64,000 bases of DNA from Betaproteobacteria bacterium Ga0077526 (GCA_001464765.1 LNDV01000031.1:279417-343416); one strand, 5' to 3'. Positions 1 to 8,741 are shown, counted from the stretch's first letter. Numbers and translations: made by a program. Notes: generated from the letters alone by a model not told the origin.

Positions 1-756
1 GGCGGCGGCAACGGGTCGCGCCGCGTTTCCGAGCCAGGGCGCCACCGCGCCATGGACCGCCCGCGCCAGCGCGACTGCGCCTGGCGTGTCCGAATGCACG
101 CAGATGCACTCGGCCTTCATCGGAATGTCCTTGCCGCTGATGGAGGTGGCCTTGCCTTCGCTCACGACGCGAACGACGCGACGCGCGGCCTCGACGGGAT
201 CCCGTTCATCGTGTTCGCGGGTGATGATGAGGCCGCCCTCGTCCGAATAGTCGAGGTCGGTGTAGTACTCGGGAATGAAGCCGATGCCGCGCTTCGGATA
301 GATCGTCTCGTGGAGCGTGCCTGCCATGCCCATGAGAGGCACACCGAACACCTCCGCCGCGTCGCACATGGCATGGGCGACATTCTCGTCGCGGCCGGCC
401 ACGCCATAGAGGGCGCCGTGCGGCTTGATGTGGTTGAGCGGCATGCCTTCGGCGTCGAGGAACGCTTTGAGCGCACCGACCTGATAGACCAGGAACGCGG
501 AGAGCTCGTCGCGGGTCATCTTCATCTCCCGCCGGCCGAAGCCCTGAAGGTCGGGATAGGAGGGATGCGCTCCGACCTTCACCCCGTGCTGCTTCGCCAG
601 CCGCACCGTCTGGCGCATGACGACCGGGTCCGAGGCGTGGAATCCGCACGCGACGTTCGCCACGGTGATGAAGGGCATGATGCCCTCGTCGTCGCCGCAC
701 TTGTAGAGGCCGAAGGCCTCGCCCATGTCGCAATTGATCGCCCATGCCATGGCCAT
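1..756 (-). CDS. pxpA: 5-oxoprolinase subunit A (LamB/YcsF family), runs into left window edge
   Basis: The minus-strand translation reads MAMAWAINCDMGEAFGLYKC, then VACGFHASDP, VGAHPSYPD, NHIKPHGALYG and a late VHSDTPGAVALARAV segment, the hallmarks of the LamB/YcsF family. PxpA works with PxpB and PxpC in ATP-dependent cleavage of 5-oxoproline to glutamate in the cytoplasm; neither partner is visible, so they may lie beyond the left edge. The 252 codons present are about the usual family length, so only the last few residues should be missing. Two in-frame ATGs (A at 756 and at 750) are possible; a GGGAG lies 3 nt from the first and 9 nt from the second, which favours the second. The gene is divergent from a LysR regulator that probably controls it. 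Confidence 0.88.
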   Translation of the reverse strand, partial: MAMAWAINCDMGEAFGLYKCGDDEGIMPFITVANVACGFHASDPVVMRQTVRLAKQHGVKVGAHPSYPDLQGFGRREMKMTRDELSAFLVYQVGALKAFLDAEGMPLNHIKPHGALYGVAGRDENVAHAMCDAAEVFGVPLMGMAGTLHETIYPKRGIGFIPEYYTDLDYSDEGGLIITREHDERDPVEAARRVVRVVSEGKATSISGKDIPMKAECICVHSDTPGAVALARAVHGAVAPWLGNAARPVAAA

Positions 757-880
757 GCTCTCCCGATTCGGTTCAGGTGATACGTCGCGCGACGCTCGCC
801 GGGCATTGGAACGCACGCCTCAGGTCGAGCGATTCGCCCCTGGATTAAATCGAATGCTGAGTCCCCCGGAAAAACGAATT

Positions 881-900
881 TTCGATAGACTGGTATCGAA
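881..900. promoter_or_regulatory. Candidate LysR-type operator
   Basis: Perfect inverted repeat TTCGATA-N6-TATCGAA in the divergent pxpA/lysR spacer, within an AT-richer patch that holds further ATCGAA-like half-sites near 847-855. LysR-type regulators usually bind interrupted dyads in the spacer between themselves and a divergent target, so the placement fits. Binding is inferred. Confidence 0.5.
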
Positions 901-955
901 TAATCAGAACACCACAACACCCGGCGGCGCCCTCTCGCCCATGCACGACGATCAT

Positions 956-968
956 GGTGCACTGCACC
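956..968. promoter_or_regulatory. Second short dyad upstream of the LysR gene
   Basis: GGTGCA-C-TGCACC dyad, with another GGTGCAC at about 977-983 ten bases further on. It lies between the AT-rich dyad and the LysR start codon and may be a secondary binding or autoregulation site. Weak evidence on its own. Confidence 0.25.
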
Positions 969-1030
969 GCGATGTTGGTGCACGCGCTGACTTCGGAATT
1001 TCAGAACGCACCTCATCGGCGCATCCGACG

Positions 1031-1966
1031 ATGTCATTGACTGTCAGGCAGGTGAAGTACTTCGTTGCGACCGCCGAGCTCGGCCAGGTTTCGCAGGCGG
1101 CATTCCAGCTGAACATTTCGCAATCCGCCGTGACCACGGCGATCAAGGAACTGGAAATCACGCTCGGCGCCGATCTGTTCGCGAGGACGCGGACCGGCAT
1201 GGAACTCACGGACCCGGGTCGCCGGTTCCTGAATCAGGCCTACGCCATCCTCGCGGCAGTCGACGAAGCACTCCAGACGCCACCGACACAGAGCACGGTC
1301 ACGGGCGAGATTGCCCTGGTCGCGACCTATACCGTCATGGGCTACTTCCTGCCTCACCACCTGCAGCGGTTCTCGCACCTGCACCCGCAGATCCGGCTCA
1401 ATGTGTTCGAACTGAGCCGGGAAGCCATCGAGGAGGGACTGATAGGCGGGCGCTACGACTTAGCCGTGCTGCTCACGTCGAATGTCGCCAATCCCGAGGT
1501 CAGCTGTGAAACGTGGTTCGGCTCCGAACGGCGCCTGTGGGTCTGCGCGCGGCATCGGCTGCTCGACAAGGCGGAAGTCACGTTCCAGGACGTCGCCCTG
1601 GAGCCCTACATCATGCTCACGGTCGATGAAGCCGCCTACACGGCAATGCGCTACTGGAGTTCGACGTCCCATCTGCCCGACGTGAAGCTGAGGACGTCGT
1701 CGGTGGAGGCGGTGCGCAGCATGGTGGCCAACGGCGCCGGCGTCGCGATTCTGTCGGACCTGGTCTATCGACCGTGGTCTCTCGAAGGCAAGCGCATCGA
1801 AACCATCAAGCTCGTGGATCCGGTGCCACCCATGAACGTGGGACTGTCGTGGAAGCGCGGCCGGGAGCTTTCGCCGGCGATGCTGGCTTTCCGCAACTAC
1901 TTCCGGCAGGTATTTCGCGAGCCTGCCTATCCTGGCGCGGCGCGCGCCCGCGCGCAGAACTCCTGA
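1031..1966 (+). CDS. LysR-family transcriptional regulator
   Basis: A 311-aa protein starting MSLTVRQVKYFVATAELGQV, with the LysR winged helix-turn-helix at about residues 1-60 (QAAFQLNISQSAVTTAIKELE) followed by a periplasmic-binding-protein-like effector domain. The reading frame is open further upstream, but ATG 1031 places the HTH at the extreme N-terminus as in the rest of the family, so the longer start was rejected; no strong Shine-Dalgarno precedes it. It is divergent from pxpA and its spacer holds a perfect dyad, so it probably regulates oxoproline or related acid catabolism in response to a small-molecule ligand. The ligand cannot be read from the sequence. Confidence 0.9.
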   Translation: MSLTVRQVKYFVATAELGQVSQAAFQLNISQSAVTTAIKELEITLGADLFARTRTGMELTDPGRRFLNQAYAILAAVDEALQTPPTQSTVTGEIALVATYTVMGYFLPHHLQRFSHLHPQIRLNVFELSREAIEEGLIGGRYDLAVLLTSNVANPEVSCETWFGSERRLWVCARHRLLDKAEVTFQDVALEPYIMLTVDEAAYTAMRYWSSTSHLPDVKLRTSSVEAVRSMVANGAGVAILSDLVYRPWSLEGKRIETIKLVDPVPPMNVGLSWKRGRELSPAMLAFRNYFRQVFREPAYPGAARARAQNS

Positions 1967-2006
1967 ACGGAGCGGCCGCGCTACAGAGCGCTACAGAGCG
2001 TACGTC

Positions 2007-3353
2007 TCAGGCAAAGTATTCCCCGTAGTGGTCGAGCGTCATGTCGAACGGACCCAGCAGCGTGGCGCCCGACGGGTGTTCCGACCACGCCCGCACGGCG
2101 CTCGACACGCTGGACCACGCGTTGCCGACGAAGCGCCCGGCCCGACGGGACACGAGCGCGTCCACCAGCACTTCCTCGCCGAGCCGGCGGGGCGAGACAG
2201 CACGCTCGAAATGCACGCCCACTTCGCCTGTCCCGCGGCGGCATTCGATGGCACGCACTCGCGCCCCCGCCATCGCACGGACTCTCGCCAGCAGCGCTTC
2301 GGAGTCCGTCTGCACGAACAGCGGACGCGCGCCCTCCCGCACGAGTTGCAGCGATTGGGCGTTCACCGCGTCGAGCAGCGGCATCTCGGTGGCCTTGTCC
2401 GTGCCGCGCAGATGCACGGCATCGAAGGCGCCGCCTCCGAAAAGAGCCTCGATGTGATTCCCGGCGCGCCCGACGAACTCGGCCCGCGGGCGGACGTACC
2501 TGGCCAGGATCGCGCGATTGAGTTCGGCGGTCGTCATGCCGTGCCACCGGTGGCCGGAGGGGATCCACGAGCGGATCAGATGCGTGCTGTTGAAGTGATC
2601 GTAGACCGCGACGACCTCCGGCCGGTCGACGAAGGCCGACGATGGCATACGGGACCATTCGCCGTCCCGCTTGGCGATCTCCGGGGCGGTGAGGTTGCCG
2701 GCATGCCACTTGGGTGGGAACAACGGCCCCCCGCGCCAGGGCAGATCAGCCAGTGAAACCGCGGACACCGGTTCGAAGAAATCGGGAAACGCGTTGTCGC
2801 GATCGGGGTCGCGGAACAGGCAGTTGGCGCCCCACCACACCACCGGGATGCGACCGGTCAGCTCCGCGGTGAGCAGGCCGCCGAGCAGATGCAGGATCTC
2901 CGACCAGAAGCCCGAGCCCCAGCTGCGGATGACGAGGTACCGATCCGCACCACCCGGCTGGCCCGCGGCAGCGAGTCTCGCCGCGGCGACGTCGCGTTCG
3001 CGCCGCGCGGCGGCATTGAAGCGGCCGGCATAGCGCGCGGCTTCGTAGTCGGGGTCTGCCGCAGCGGCAGCGGCAAACTGCGCCGCGGCCGCATCGAAAT
3101 CGCCGGCTTCCTCCAGCAGGCGCCCGAGCCACCAGCGGGAACGCGCGCGGCGGCCATCCAGTTCCACCGAGCGGGCGAGCGCGAGCCGCGCTTCGTCCTT
3201 GCGATCGAGGTGGGCCAGCACGACGCCGTGGCACAGCCAAGCCTGCGGGTCGGCCGGGTGCCGAGCCGTGGCCTCGCGGCTCTCCGCCTCTCCGTCCAGC
3301 CAACGTCCCGGATCGAGGAACGACTCCCGGAACGCGTCGTAGTCGAGCATCAT
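2007..3353 (-). CDS. TPR protein fused to a fucosyltransferase-like glycosyltransferase domain
   Basis: About 448 aa. The first ~130 residues form TPR-like helical repeats (AWLCHGVVLAHLDRKDEARL, then RSRWWLGRLLEEAGDFDAAA). The remainder looks like the GT-B nucleotide-sugar transferase group that includes NodZ, FUT8 and protein O-fucosyltransferases: an N-terminal YLVIRSWGSGFWSEILHLLG segment, a VHLRGTDKATE motif resembling the H-x-R-x-T-D donor-binding motif, and a C-terminal FVGNAWSSVSSAV segment. Probable role: transfer of a deoxyhexose or related sugar to a glycan or protein, with the TPR part as a docking module. ATG 3353 was chosen; GTG 3374 is an alternative and neither has a clear Shine-Dalgarno. 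It is convergent with the LysR gene and has no obvious operon partner. Confidence 0.7.
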   Translation of the reverse strand: MMLDYDAFRESFLDPGRWLDGEAESREATARHPADPQAWLCHGVVLAHLDRKDEARLALARSVELDGRRARSRWWLGRLLEEAGDFDAAAAQFAAAAAADPDYEAARYAGRFNAAARRERDVAAARLAAAGQPGGADRYLVIRSWGSGFWSEILHLLGGLLTAELTGRIPVVWWGANCLFRDPDRDNAFPDFFEPVSAVSLADLPWRGGPLFPPKWHAGNLTAPEIAKRDGEWSRMPSSAFVDRPEVVAVYDHFNSTHLIRSWIPSGHRWHGMTTAELNRAILARYVRPRAEFVGRAGNHIEALFGGGAFDAVHLRGTDKATEMPLLDAVNAQSLQLVREGARPLFVQTDSEALLARVRAMAGARVRAIECRRGTGEVGVHFERAVSPRRLGEEVLVDALVSRRAGRFVGNAWSSVSSAVRAWSEHPSGATLLGPFDMTLDHYGEYFA

Positions 3354-3391
3354 GTCGTCAGAGAACCCATGCACCGTAGTGTAGGCAAGAA

Positions 3392-3422
3392 CGGAACGAT
3401 TGGCGCGCCGCCATTCGTTCCG
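3392..3422. promoter_or_regulatory. Inverted repeat in a divergent spacer
   Basis: CGGAACGA and TCGTTCCG form perfect 8-bp arms around a 15-nt centre that itself contains the palindrome GGCGCGCC. It lies between the divergently transcribed glycosyltransferase gene and the small membrane protein gene, so an operator or a mRNA hairpin is possible. No cognate regulator is identifiable. Confidence 0.3.
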
Positions 3423-3469
3423 CCACTCTCGCTGGCACGATCCGGAAAACGAGCAGGAACGAACCGAAC

Positions 3470-4105
3470 ATGCACGCAGGTCACTGGTTGATCGCTGCCG
3501 TGGCGTGCGCCGTGCTGCCGCTTGGCGTAGCCGTCGCGATCTTCGCGGCCTGGTATCTCACTCAGGCTGGCTGGCTCGCTGCCGCCGGCCTCGTCGATAT
3601 CGGCGCGGGGCTCGCGCTGCTGCCGGCAGGGCTCTTCTGTGTGTACCGGTACTCGAGGCTCGTCGACCGCGCCTCAGTGCCCCGCTGGTTCCGCAACGCC
3701 ATGGCGACGCTCGTCCTGCTGCTCGCGAACGTGCCGGCCGCCTTGGGCTTCGTGTACGCGGCGGCCTACGTCAGCAGCGCCTATCGCGTGGTAGTCGAGA
3801 ACGACTCGGCAGCGCCGGTCCGCGATCTGGTGCTGCGAAGTCCGATGGGGCAGTACCGGGTGGGAGAGGTCGCGCCAGATACCTCGGTGGAGCGGATCTT
3901 CCGGTTCGCCGGTGAGGGGGAAGTCACTTATTCCGCGGTCATCGGCGAGCGGCGAATCGATGGCGTGTTGGATGGGTACGTCAGCAGTGGAATCGGTGGC
4001 ACGACCATCCTCACGTTCACCGCGAGCGGCCGTGCCGAGGTGCGGAATGCCGGTTGCTCAGCCTACGCCGACTGTCAGGCGAGAGATCTCCGCCGGACAC
4101 CGTGA
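3470..4105 (+). CDS. Small membrane protein of unknown function
   Basis: A 211-aa protein that I do not recognise as a named family. It has an N-terminal hydrophobic segment (IAAVACAVLPLGVAVAIFAA), a second (LAAAGLVDIGAGLALLPAGL) and a third (MATLVLLLANVPAALGFVYA), followed by an extracytoplasmic soluble domain of about 110 residues rich in beta-strand patterns (YRVVVENDSAAPVRDLVL, VGEVAPDTSVERIFRF). That tail resembles the small beta-sandwich domains seen in membrane proteins of unknown role. An AGGA sits about 11 nt before the ATG. No operon partner: the next gene is convergent. Confidence 0.7.
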   Translation: MHAGHWLIAAVACAVLPLGVAVAIFAAWYLTQAGWLAAAGLVDIGAGLALLPAGLFCVYRYSRLVDRASVPRWFRNAMATLVLLLANVPAALGFVYAAAYVSSAYRVVVENDSAAPVRDLVLRSPMGQYRVGEVAPDTSVERIFRFAGEGEVTYSAVIGERRIDGVLDGYVSSGIGGTTILTFTASGRAEVRNAGCSAYADCQARDLRRTP

Positions 4106-4125
4106 CCCCGGCAGGCCGGAGTCAC
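4102..4125. terminator. Hairpin between convergent genes
   Basis: GTGACCCCGGC/GCCGGAGTCAC form 11-bp arms with one mismatch and a 2-nt centre, overlapping the stop codon of the membrane protein gene and lying just past the PEP-CTERM gene stop on the other strand. There is no U-tract, so intrinsic termination is uncertain. Confidence 0.35.
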
Positions 4126-4139
4126 GGGACTGCCAGAGT

Positions 4140-5486
4140 TCAACGGCGTGCGCGCACCCGGCGCACGGCCACCAGAACCAGCCCGGCGGCAAGCAGAGCC
4201 ATCGACTCGGGTTCCGGAATCGGGACGGAGATGGCCTGCATCTCCAGCTGGACCGTGCCGATGTCGTCGAACTTCACGCCGGTCACGAACGCGATCGGGT
4301 TGGTCGGATCGAGCCCTAGCGCCGGGCTGATGCCCATGACGCGGAACGTGTTCACCCCGGAGGCGAAGGTGAAGGTCCCACCGTCGTCCACATTGCCGAC
4401 CGTGACCCAGTCGCCGCTCACAAGGAGCTGCACCTCGTAGCCGTCGGGATCGTCCAGAGTCGGCAGGAGGATCTCGATGAAGTTGGGACCGCCGCTCACC
4501 TTGTAGAGATAACCGATGGTGACGTCCGGGTCGATGAACAGGAACGAGGTGTCACCCAAGCCGCCCTCGACGATCTCGAACGGGGCAAATTCGAACACGC
4601 CGTCTTCCACGTCACCGTCTACCGGGAGCAGCGGATTGCCGGCCTCCACGCCGGGGCGGAGGCCGTTCTCGCCGTCCGGCACGGCAACGAGCGTTCCCGC
4701 GCTGCCGAACGCCCCCCAGGACGGATAGTCGGTATCGGCAAAGGGCTCCGTCCGGGTGTCCAGCACGAAGCTCACGTATACGGGTGCAGAGGACGGCAAC
4801 ACCACGCTCCCGCTGGTACCGATGGATTCGAAGTAACCCGCCGCGTAGTCGCGGCCACCCCAGGCCCAGGTGGCACCGGGGAGCGCGGACGGGTTGTCGC
4901 CGGGATTGGTGTACTGCACGAGCGAGCCTGCGGGCGGCGTGGGCACCACCGAATCGTTGATCAGCGTGGAGGCCGCCAGGGTGGGCACCTCCTCCCCCCC
5001 GCCCTCGCCGTCGGTCACCGTGCTGACGAGATTCCAGTAGTACCCGGTGATGTTGGCATTGACCGCGAACAGATCCCAGAACCCCAGGGAGCCGTCCGGG
5101 AAGGGAGGCACGCCGGTGTTCTCGTCGTTGTAGGAATCCCACGTGCGCAGGTTGGCAGAGAAGGAAACCCGATAACCGTGGGCACTGGCCGGCAGCAGGA
5201 TGCCAGCCCCGTAGATGTCGGATCGCTGGGTACTCAGCTCGCCGATGCCGAAGCTATCCGGGTCGAGGAGGATCGAGAAGCCGCCGCCCGGAAGTGCGCT
5301 CAGGTCCCGCGAACGGCTGCCCGGGGCGATCTGCCAGGCGCTTTCCGCAGGGTTGTAGACCCCCGTGACGTTGCCCGTGGCATCGAGCAGTTCGAAGGTG
5401 ATGGCGTGGGCGGTAGGGACGGCAGTCGCCGCCAGGCTACCGAAGGCAAGCGCAAGGGCGCCGACGAGGGTCTTGGGACTTTGCAT
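4140..5486 (-). CDS. PEP-CTERM sorting-domain exported protein
   Basis: A 448-aa secreted protein. ATG 5486 begins a clear Sec signal peptide (MQSPKTLVGALALAFGSLAA then TAVPTAHA), with GGAG about 11 nt upstream; the longer in-frame start would bury that signal. The body is Gly/Asp/Thr-rich and beta-rich with no recognised enzyme domain. The C-terminus is a canonical PEP-CTERM anchor: VPIPEPESMALLAAGLV followed by a hydrophobic stretch and RRVRARR. Such proteins are processed by exosortase/EpsH in bacteria that make exopolysaccharide; no exosortase gene is in this window. It is divergent from the acyl-CoA ligase gene. Confidence 0.85.
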   Translation of the reverse strand: MQSPKTLVGALALAFGSLAATAVPTAHAITFELLDATGNVTGVYNPAESAWQIAPGSRSRDLSALPGGGFSILLDPDSFGIGELSTQRSDIYGAGILLPASAHGYRVSFSANLRTWDSYNDENTGVPPFPDGSLGFWDLFAVNANITGYYWNLVSTVTDGEGGGEEVPTLAASTLINDSVVPTPPAGSLVQYTNPGDNPSALPGATWAWGGRDYAAGYFESIGTSGSVVLPSSAPVYVSFVLDTRTEPFADTDYPSWGAFGSAGTLVAVPDGENGLRPGVEAGNPLLPVDGDVEDGVFEFAPFEIVEGGLGDTSFLFIDPDVTIGYLYKVSGGPNFIEILLPTLDDPDGYEVQLLVSGDWVTVGNVDDGGTFTFASGVNTFRVMGISPALGLDPTNPIAFVTGVKFDDIGTVQLEMQAISVPIPEPESMALLAAGLVLVAVRRVRARR

Positions 5487-5589
5487 GTCTGGCTGGTCTC
5501 CAAAGAAAGATGGCCACGACGCGGGCCGACGCTCCGCTCGAACTGCACATTCCGACAATACCCGACAGCACGCTGGAGCTTTGGTCGAA

Positions 5590-5612
5590 AGTTATCGTAT
5601 CGATAGATTTAG
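5590..5612. promoter_or_regulatory. AT-rich palindromic site in divergent spacer
   Basis: TATCGATA (5598-5605) lies inside an unusually AT-rich stretch (TTATCGTATCGATAGATTTAG) roughly midway between the divergent starts of the PEP-CTERM and acyl-CoA ligase genes. A TetR/FadR-type operator or promoter element is plausible. No regulator gene is adjacent. Confidence 0.25.
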
Positions 5613-5695
5613 ATCAAGAGGCGAGAGCGCGACACGCCCCGACCATCGACTTGCGCTACAGTCCGGGCTTCGTCACGCCCAACCCGTCCCGCGCC

Positions 5696-7366
5696 ATGAC
5701 GCCCGAAGATTATTCCTGCTGGCCCAAGCAGTTCCCGCGCAGTCTGCGCATCCCGGCCACCAGCCTCTGGTTCAATCTTGCCGCGAGCGCCCGCCGCTAC
5801 GCCGACACGCCCGCGACCATCTACTACGACAGCAAAGTCACCTACGCAGAACTGGAAAGTCAGGCCGAACGCCTCGCGGGCTACCTGCAGACCGACTGCG
5901 GCGTGAAGTCCGGGGATCGGGTCCTGCTCTACATGCAGAACTGCCCGCAGTTCGTCGTCGCCTACTACGCGATCCTCCGGGCCGACGCTGTCGTGGTCGC
6001 CGTCTCGCCCATGAATGTCACGGACGAACTCGCCCACAACCTCGGTGACAGCGGCGCCCGGGTTGCCATCGTCGCGCAGGAACTCTTCGACCGGATCGCC
6101 CCTCACCTCGGCACGCTGGCCGACCGCATCGTCGTCGCTACGTACTCCGATGCGCTGACCGCTCCGACCGAACTCGCCGTGCCGGCCTTCGTTTCCGCGC
6201 CGTACAAACCGGTCACCGCAGACGGCACTGTGGCCTGGCGCGACGCCCTCGGCGCCAACCGGACCCCGGCACCCCATCGGGCCGAACCGGACGACCTCGC
6301 GGCGATCCTCTACACCTCGGGCACCACGGGCAAGCCGAAGGGCTGCATGCACTCGCACCGGACGATCATGTGCACAGCCGTGGGCGGCGCCGTGTGGGAG
6401 GCCATGCTGCAGGACTCCGTGATCCTCTGCACCGCGCCGATGTTCCACGTGACCGGCATGCAGCACAGCATGAATGCGGCCCTCTACTGCGGCGCCACCA
6501 TCGCCTTCCTGCCCCGCTGGGATCCAGAGACCGCCGGCTACCTGATCGAGCGGTACCGGTGCACCCACTGGGCGAACGTGCCAACCATGGTGGTCGATCT
6601 GCTGGCCCATCCGAGCACGGCCAGCCGCGACCTTTCGTCCCTGGTCACCATCGCCGGCGGCGGCTCCTCCATGCCCGAACCGGTGGCGCGCGAGCTCCAG
6701 GCCCGCTGCGGCATCGAGTACATGGAGGCCTACGGGATGACCGAGACCATCTCGCAGACGCACTTCAACCCACCCACTGAACTTCGCCGGCAGTGCCTGG
6801 GCATCCCGACCTTCGACACCGAATCGCTGGTGATCGACCCGGAAACGCGCCGGATCCTCGGCCCCGGCGAGGTGGGAGAGATCGTCTCCCGCGGCCCCCA
6901 GGTCATGCTGGGCTACTGGAACAACCCGAAGGCGACGGAAGCCACGTTCGTCGAAGTGGAGGGACGCCGCTTCCTGCGCACCGGCGACCTCGGTCGCATC
7001 GACGAGTCCGGCTTCTTCTACATCGCGGACCGCCTGAAGCGGATGATCAACGCCAACGGCTACAAGGTCTGGCCCGCGGAGGTCGAAGCCACCCTGTTCA
7101 ACCACCCCGCCATCCAGGAAGCGTGCGTCGTGGGGGCGCCGGACGACCGCCGAGGGGAGACCGTCAAGGCCTACGTGGTGCTGCGCGCGGGTCTGGCAGA
7201 GCCCCCGACCGCCGAAGCCGTCATCGCCTGGTCGCGGGAACACATGGCGGTCTACAAGGTGCCGCGGCTGGTGGCTTTCGTGGACGCCCTGCCCCGTTCC
7301 GGGACCGGCAAGGTCCAGTGGCGCGCCCTGCAGGAGGCCGAATGGGCCACCCGGCCCGTAGCGTGA
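5696..7366 (+). CDS. Acyl-CoA synthetase / long-chain fatty-acid-CoA ligase (AMP-forming)
   Basis: A 556-aa ANL-superfamily adenylating enzyme. The P-loop-like ATP motif ILYTSGTTGKPKG is at about residues 204-216, YMEAYGMTETISQTHFNPP follows, then RTGDLGRIDESGFFYIADRL (hinge region) and the catalytic lysine in SGTGKVQWRALQ near residue 538. It should activate a fatty or other carboxylic acid to its CoA thioester via an acyl-adenylate. The substrate cannot be fixed from sequence; medium- to long-chain fatty acid is the default. ATG 5696 (MTPEDYSCWPKQFPRSLRIP) fits family N-termini; the frame extends to 5510 but that part covers the AT-rich spacer and looks non-coding. Confidence 0.87.
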   Translation: MTPEDYSCWPKQFPRSLRIPATSLWFNLAASARRYADTPATIYYDSKVTYAELESQAERLAGYLQTDCGVKSGDRVLLYMQNCPQFVVAYYAILRADAVVVAVSPMNVTDELAHNLGDSGARVAIVAQELFDRIAPHLGTLADRIVVATYSDALTAPTELAVPAFVSAPYKPVTADGTVAWRDALGANRTPAPHRAEPDDLAAILYTSGTTGKPKGCMHSHRTIMCTAVGGAVWEAMLQDSVILCTAPMFHVTGMQHSMNAALYCGATIAFLPRWDPETAGYLIERYRCTHWANVPTMVVDLLAHPSTASRDLSSLVTIAGGGSSMPEPVARELQARCGIEYMEAYGMTETISQTHFNPPTELRRQCLGIPTFDTESLVIDPETRRILGPGEVGEIVSRGPQVMLGYWNNPKATEATFVEVEGRRFLRTGDLGRIDESGFFYIADRLKRMINANGYKVWPAEVEATLFNHPAIQEACVVGAPDDRRGETVKAYVVLRAGLAEPPTAEAVIAWSREHMAVYKVPRLVAFVDALPRSGTGKVQWRALQEAEWATRPVA

Positions 7367-7460
7367 AAGGTTGTGGCCGCCGCCCGGTGGCTTCACAATA
7401 GGGCAGTTTGCGTCCGGCCCCGGGTCGGACAGCCATGAACCCGAAAAGAGGATTCTCGAC

Positions 7461-8666
7461 GTGACATTTCTTCGACGCGTAGGTCTGCTGGCCCTGGTGG
7501 CCACCCTGACAACCGGTTGTGCGAACCTGTGGACCACGGGCGAGGCCGGCAAGGACTCTGGTGGCGCCCCAGCCTCCTCCAGTGATTCGGGTGGCTCGAC
7601 CGGCAGCAACCTGTTCTCCAACCCCATGATGTGCGCGGCAGCCGGTGCGCTGCTCGCCGGGGGCGTCGGTTCTGTCGAGAACAAGGAAGCGATGGCAATC
7701 GGCGCCGTGGCCGGCGGTCTGCTGGGCTGGTGGGCCTGCGGCCAGCAGGAAAAGCCCCTGGCCGACGCCGACAAGGACGGCGTGGCCGACAAGGTCGACC
7801 TCTGCCCCGGCACCGCCGAAGGCGCCAAGGTGGGTTCCGACGGTTGTGCGGTCGACAAGGACACCGACATGGACGGCATCCCGGATGCCGCCGACAAGTG
7901 TGCCGGCACGCCCAAGGGCGCCGCTGTGGACGCCACGGGTTGCATCCCGACCGCCGATGCGGACAAGGATGGCGTGGCCGACGTCAACGACCTCTGCCCG
8001 AACACGCCGGCCGGTGCGGCAGTCATGCCCAACGGCTGCGAGATGGACTCCGATGGCGACGGCATCCCCGACAGCCGTGACCGCTGCGCCAGCACGCCCA
8101 ATGGCGTGAAGGTCGGCACCGACGGCTGCGCGGTGGACAGCGACGGCGACGGCGTCTCAGACATCCTTGACCGCTGCCCCAACACCAAGTCCGGCGCCAA
8201 GGTCGACGCGGCTGGTTGCGAAATGGGTGGTGGCGCCGCCAGCGCACCCAGGACGGACTCCGGCGCTGCAGCCGCAGGTGCCGCCGCCGCGGGTGCCGCC
8301 GGCCTTGCGCTGCCGAAGACCGCCGGCGAGACGCTCGTCCTGAAGGGCGTCACGTTCGAGACGGCGTCCTCCAAGCTCAAGCGCGAATCCCTCGGCACGC
8401 TGAACGACATCGCCGAACAGCTGAAGGAGTCGGGTGCCAAGGTCGAGATCTCCGGCCACACCGACAACGTCGGCTCCGCCGCGGTCAATCAGGCCCTGTC
8501 GCAGAAGCGCGCCGAAGTCGTGATGACCTACCTGACCTCGAAGGGCGTGCCCGCGGAAAGCCTGGTCGCCAAGGGCTACGGCTCGCAGGCTCCGGTGACC
8601 GACAACGGCAGTGCCGCCGGTCGCGCGAAGAACCGCCGCGTCGAGCTGAAGCTGCTGGGCCAGTAG
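7461..8666 (+). CDS. OmpA-family outer-membrane lipoprotein with thrombospondin type 3 repeats
   Basis: A 401-aa lipoprotein. GTG 7461 (AGAGGA 8 nt upstream) starts a type II signal peptide with lipobox TTGC at residue 20, so an earlier in-frame start was rejected. A Gly/Ala-rich membrane-interacting segment (ALLAGGVGSVENKEAMAIGA) comes first, then about five TSP3-like calcium-binding repeats (DADKDGVADKVDLCPGTAEG type, with paired cysteines) at residues ~105-255. Last is an OmpA_C peptidoglycan-binding domain (ISGHTDNVGSAAVNQALSQK, GYGSQAPVTDN, RAKNRRVELKLLG). It probably tethers the outer membrane to peptidoglycan. A strong terminator follows directly, so it is likely monocistronic. Confidence 0.92.
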   Translation: MTFLRRVGLLALVATLTTGCANLWTTGEAGKDSGGAPASSSDSGGSTGSNLFSNPMMCAAAGALLAGGVGSVENKEAMAIGAVAGGLLGWWACGQQEKPLADADKDGVADKVDLCPGTAEGAKVGSDGCAVDKDTDMDGIPDAADKCAGTPKGAAVDATGCIPTADADKDGVADVNDLCPNTPAGAAVMPNGCEMDSDGDGIPDSRDRCASTPNGVKVGTDGCAVDSDGDGVSDILDRCPNTKSGAKVDAAGCEMGGGAASAPRTDSGAAAAGAAAAGAAGLALPKTAGETLVLKGVTFETASSKLKRESLGTLNDIAEQLKESGAKVEISGHTDNVGSAAVNQALSQKRAEVVMTYLTSKGVPAESLVAKGYGSQAPVTDNGSAAGRAKNRRVELKLLGQ

Positions 8667-8685
8667 CACCGCAGTCGTTCCAGTG

Positions 8686-8721
8686 ACGGGCGTGACCTTC
8701 GGGTCACGCCCGTTTTTCTTT
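8686..8721 (+). terminator. Rho-independent terminator after the OmpA-family gene
   Basis: Perfect 12-bp stem ACGGGCGTGACC/GGTCACGCCCGT with a TTCG tetraloop, followed by TTTTCTTT. It lies 20 nt after the stop codon of the OmpA-family gene. Confidence 0.93.
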
Positions 8722-8741
8722 GGGGGTCCGTGCGGGCCTTC

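Noticed and set aside
52..780. Plus-strand frame of 242 codons at the left end
   Set aside because: Antisense to pxpA, whose minus-strand translation matches the LamB/YcsF family throughout.
5609..8488. Minus-strand frame of 959 codons
   Set aside because: Antisense to the acyl-CoA ligase and OmpA-family genes, both with clear motifs.
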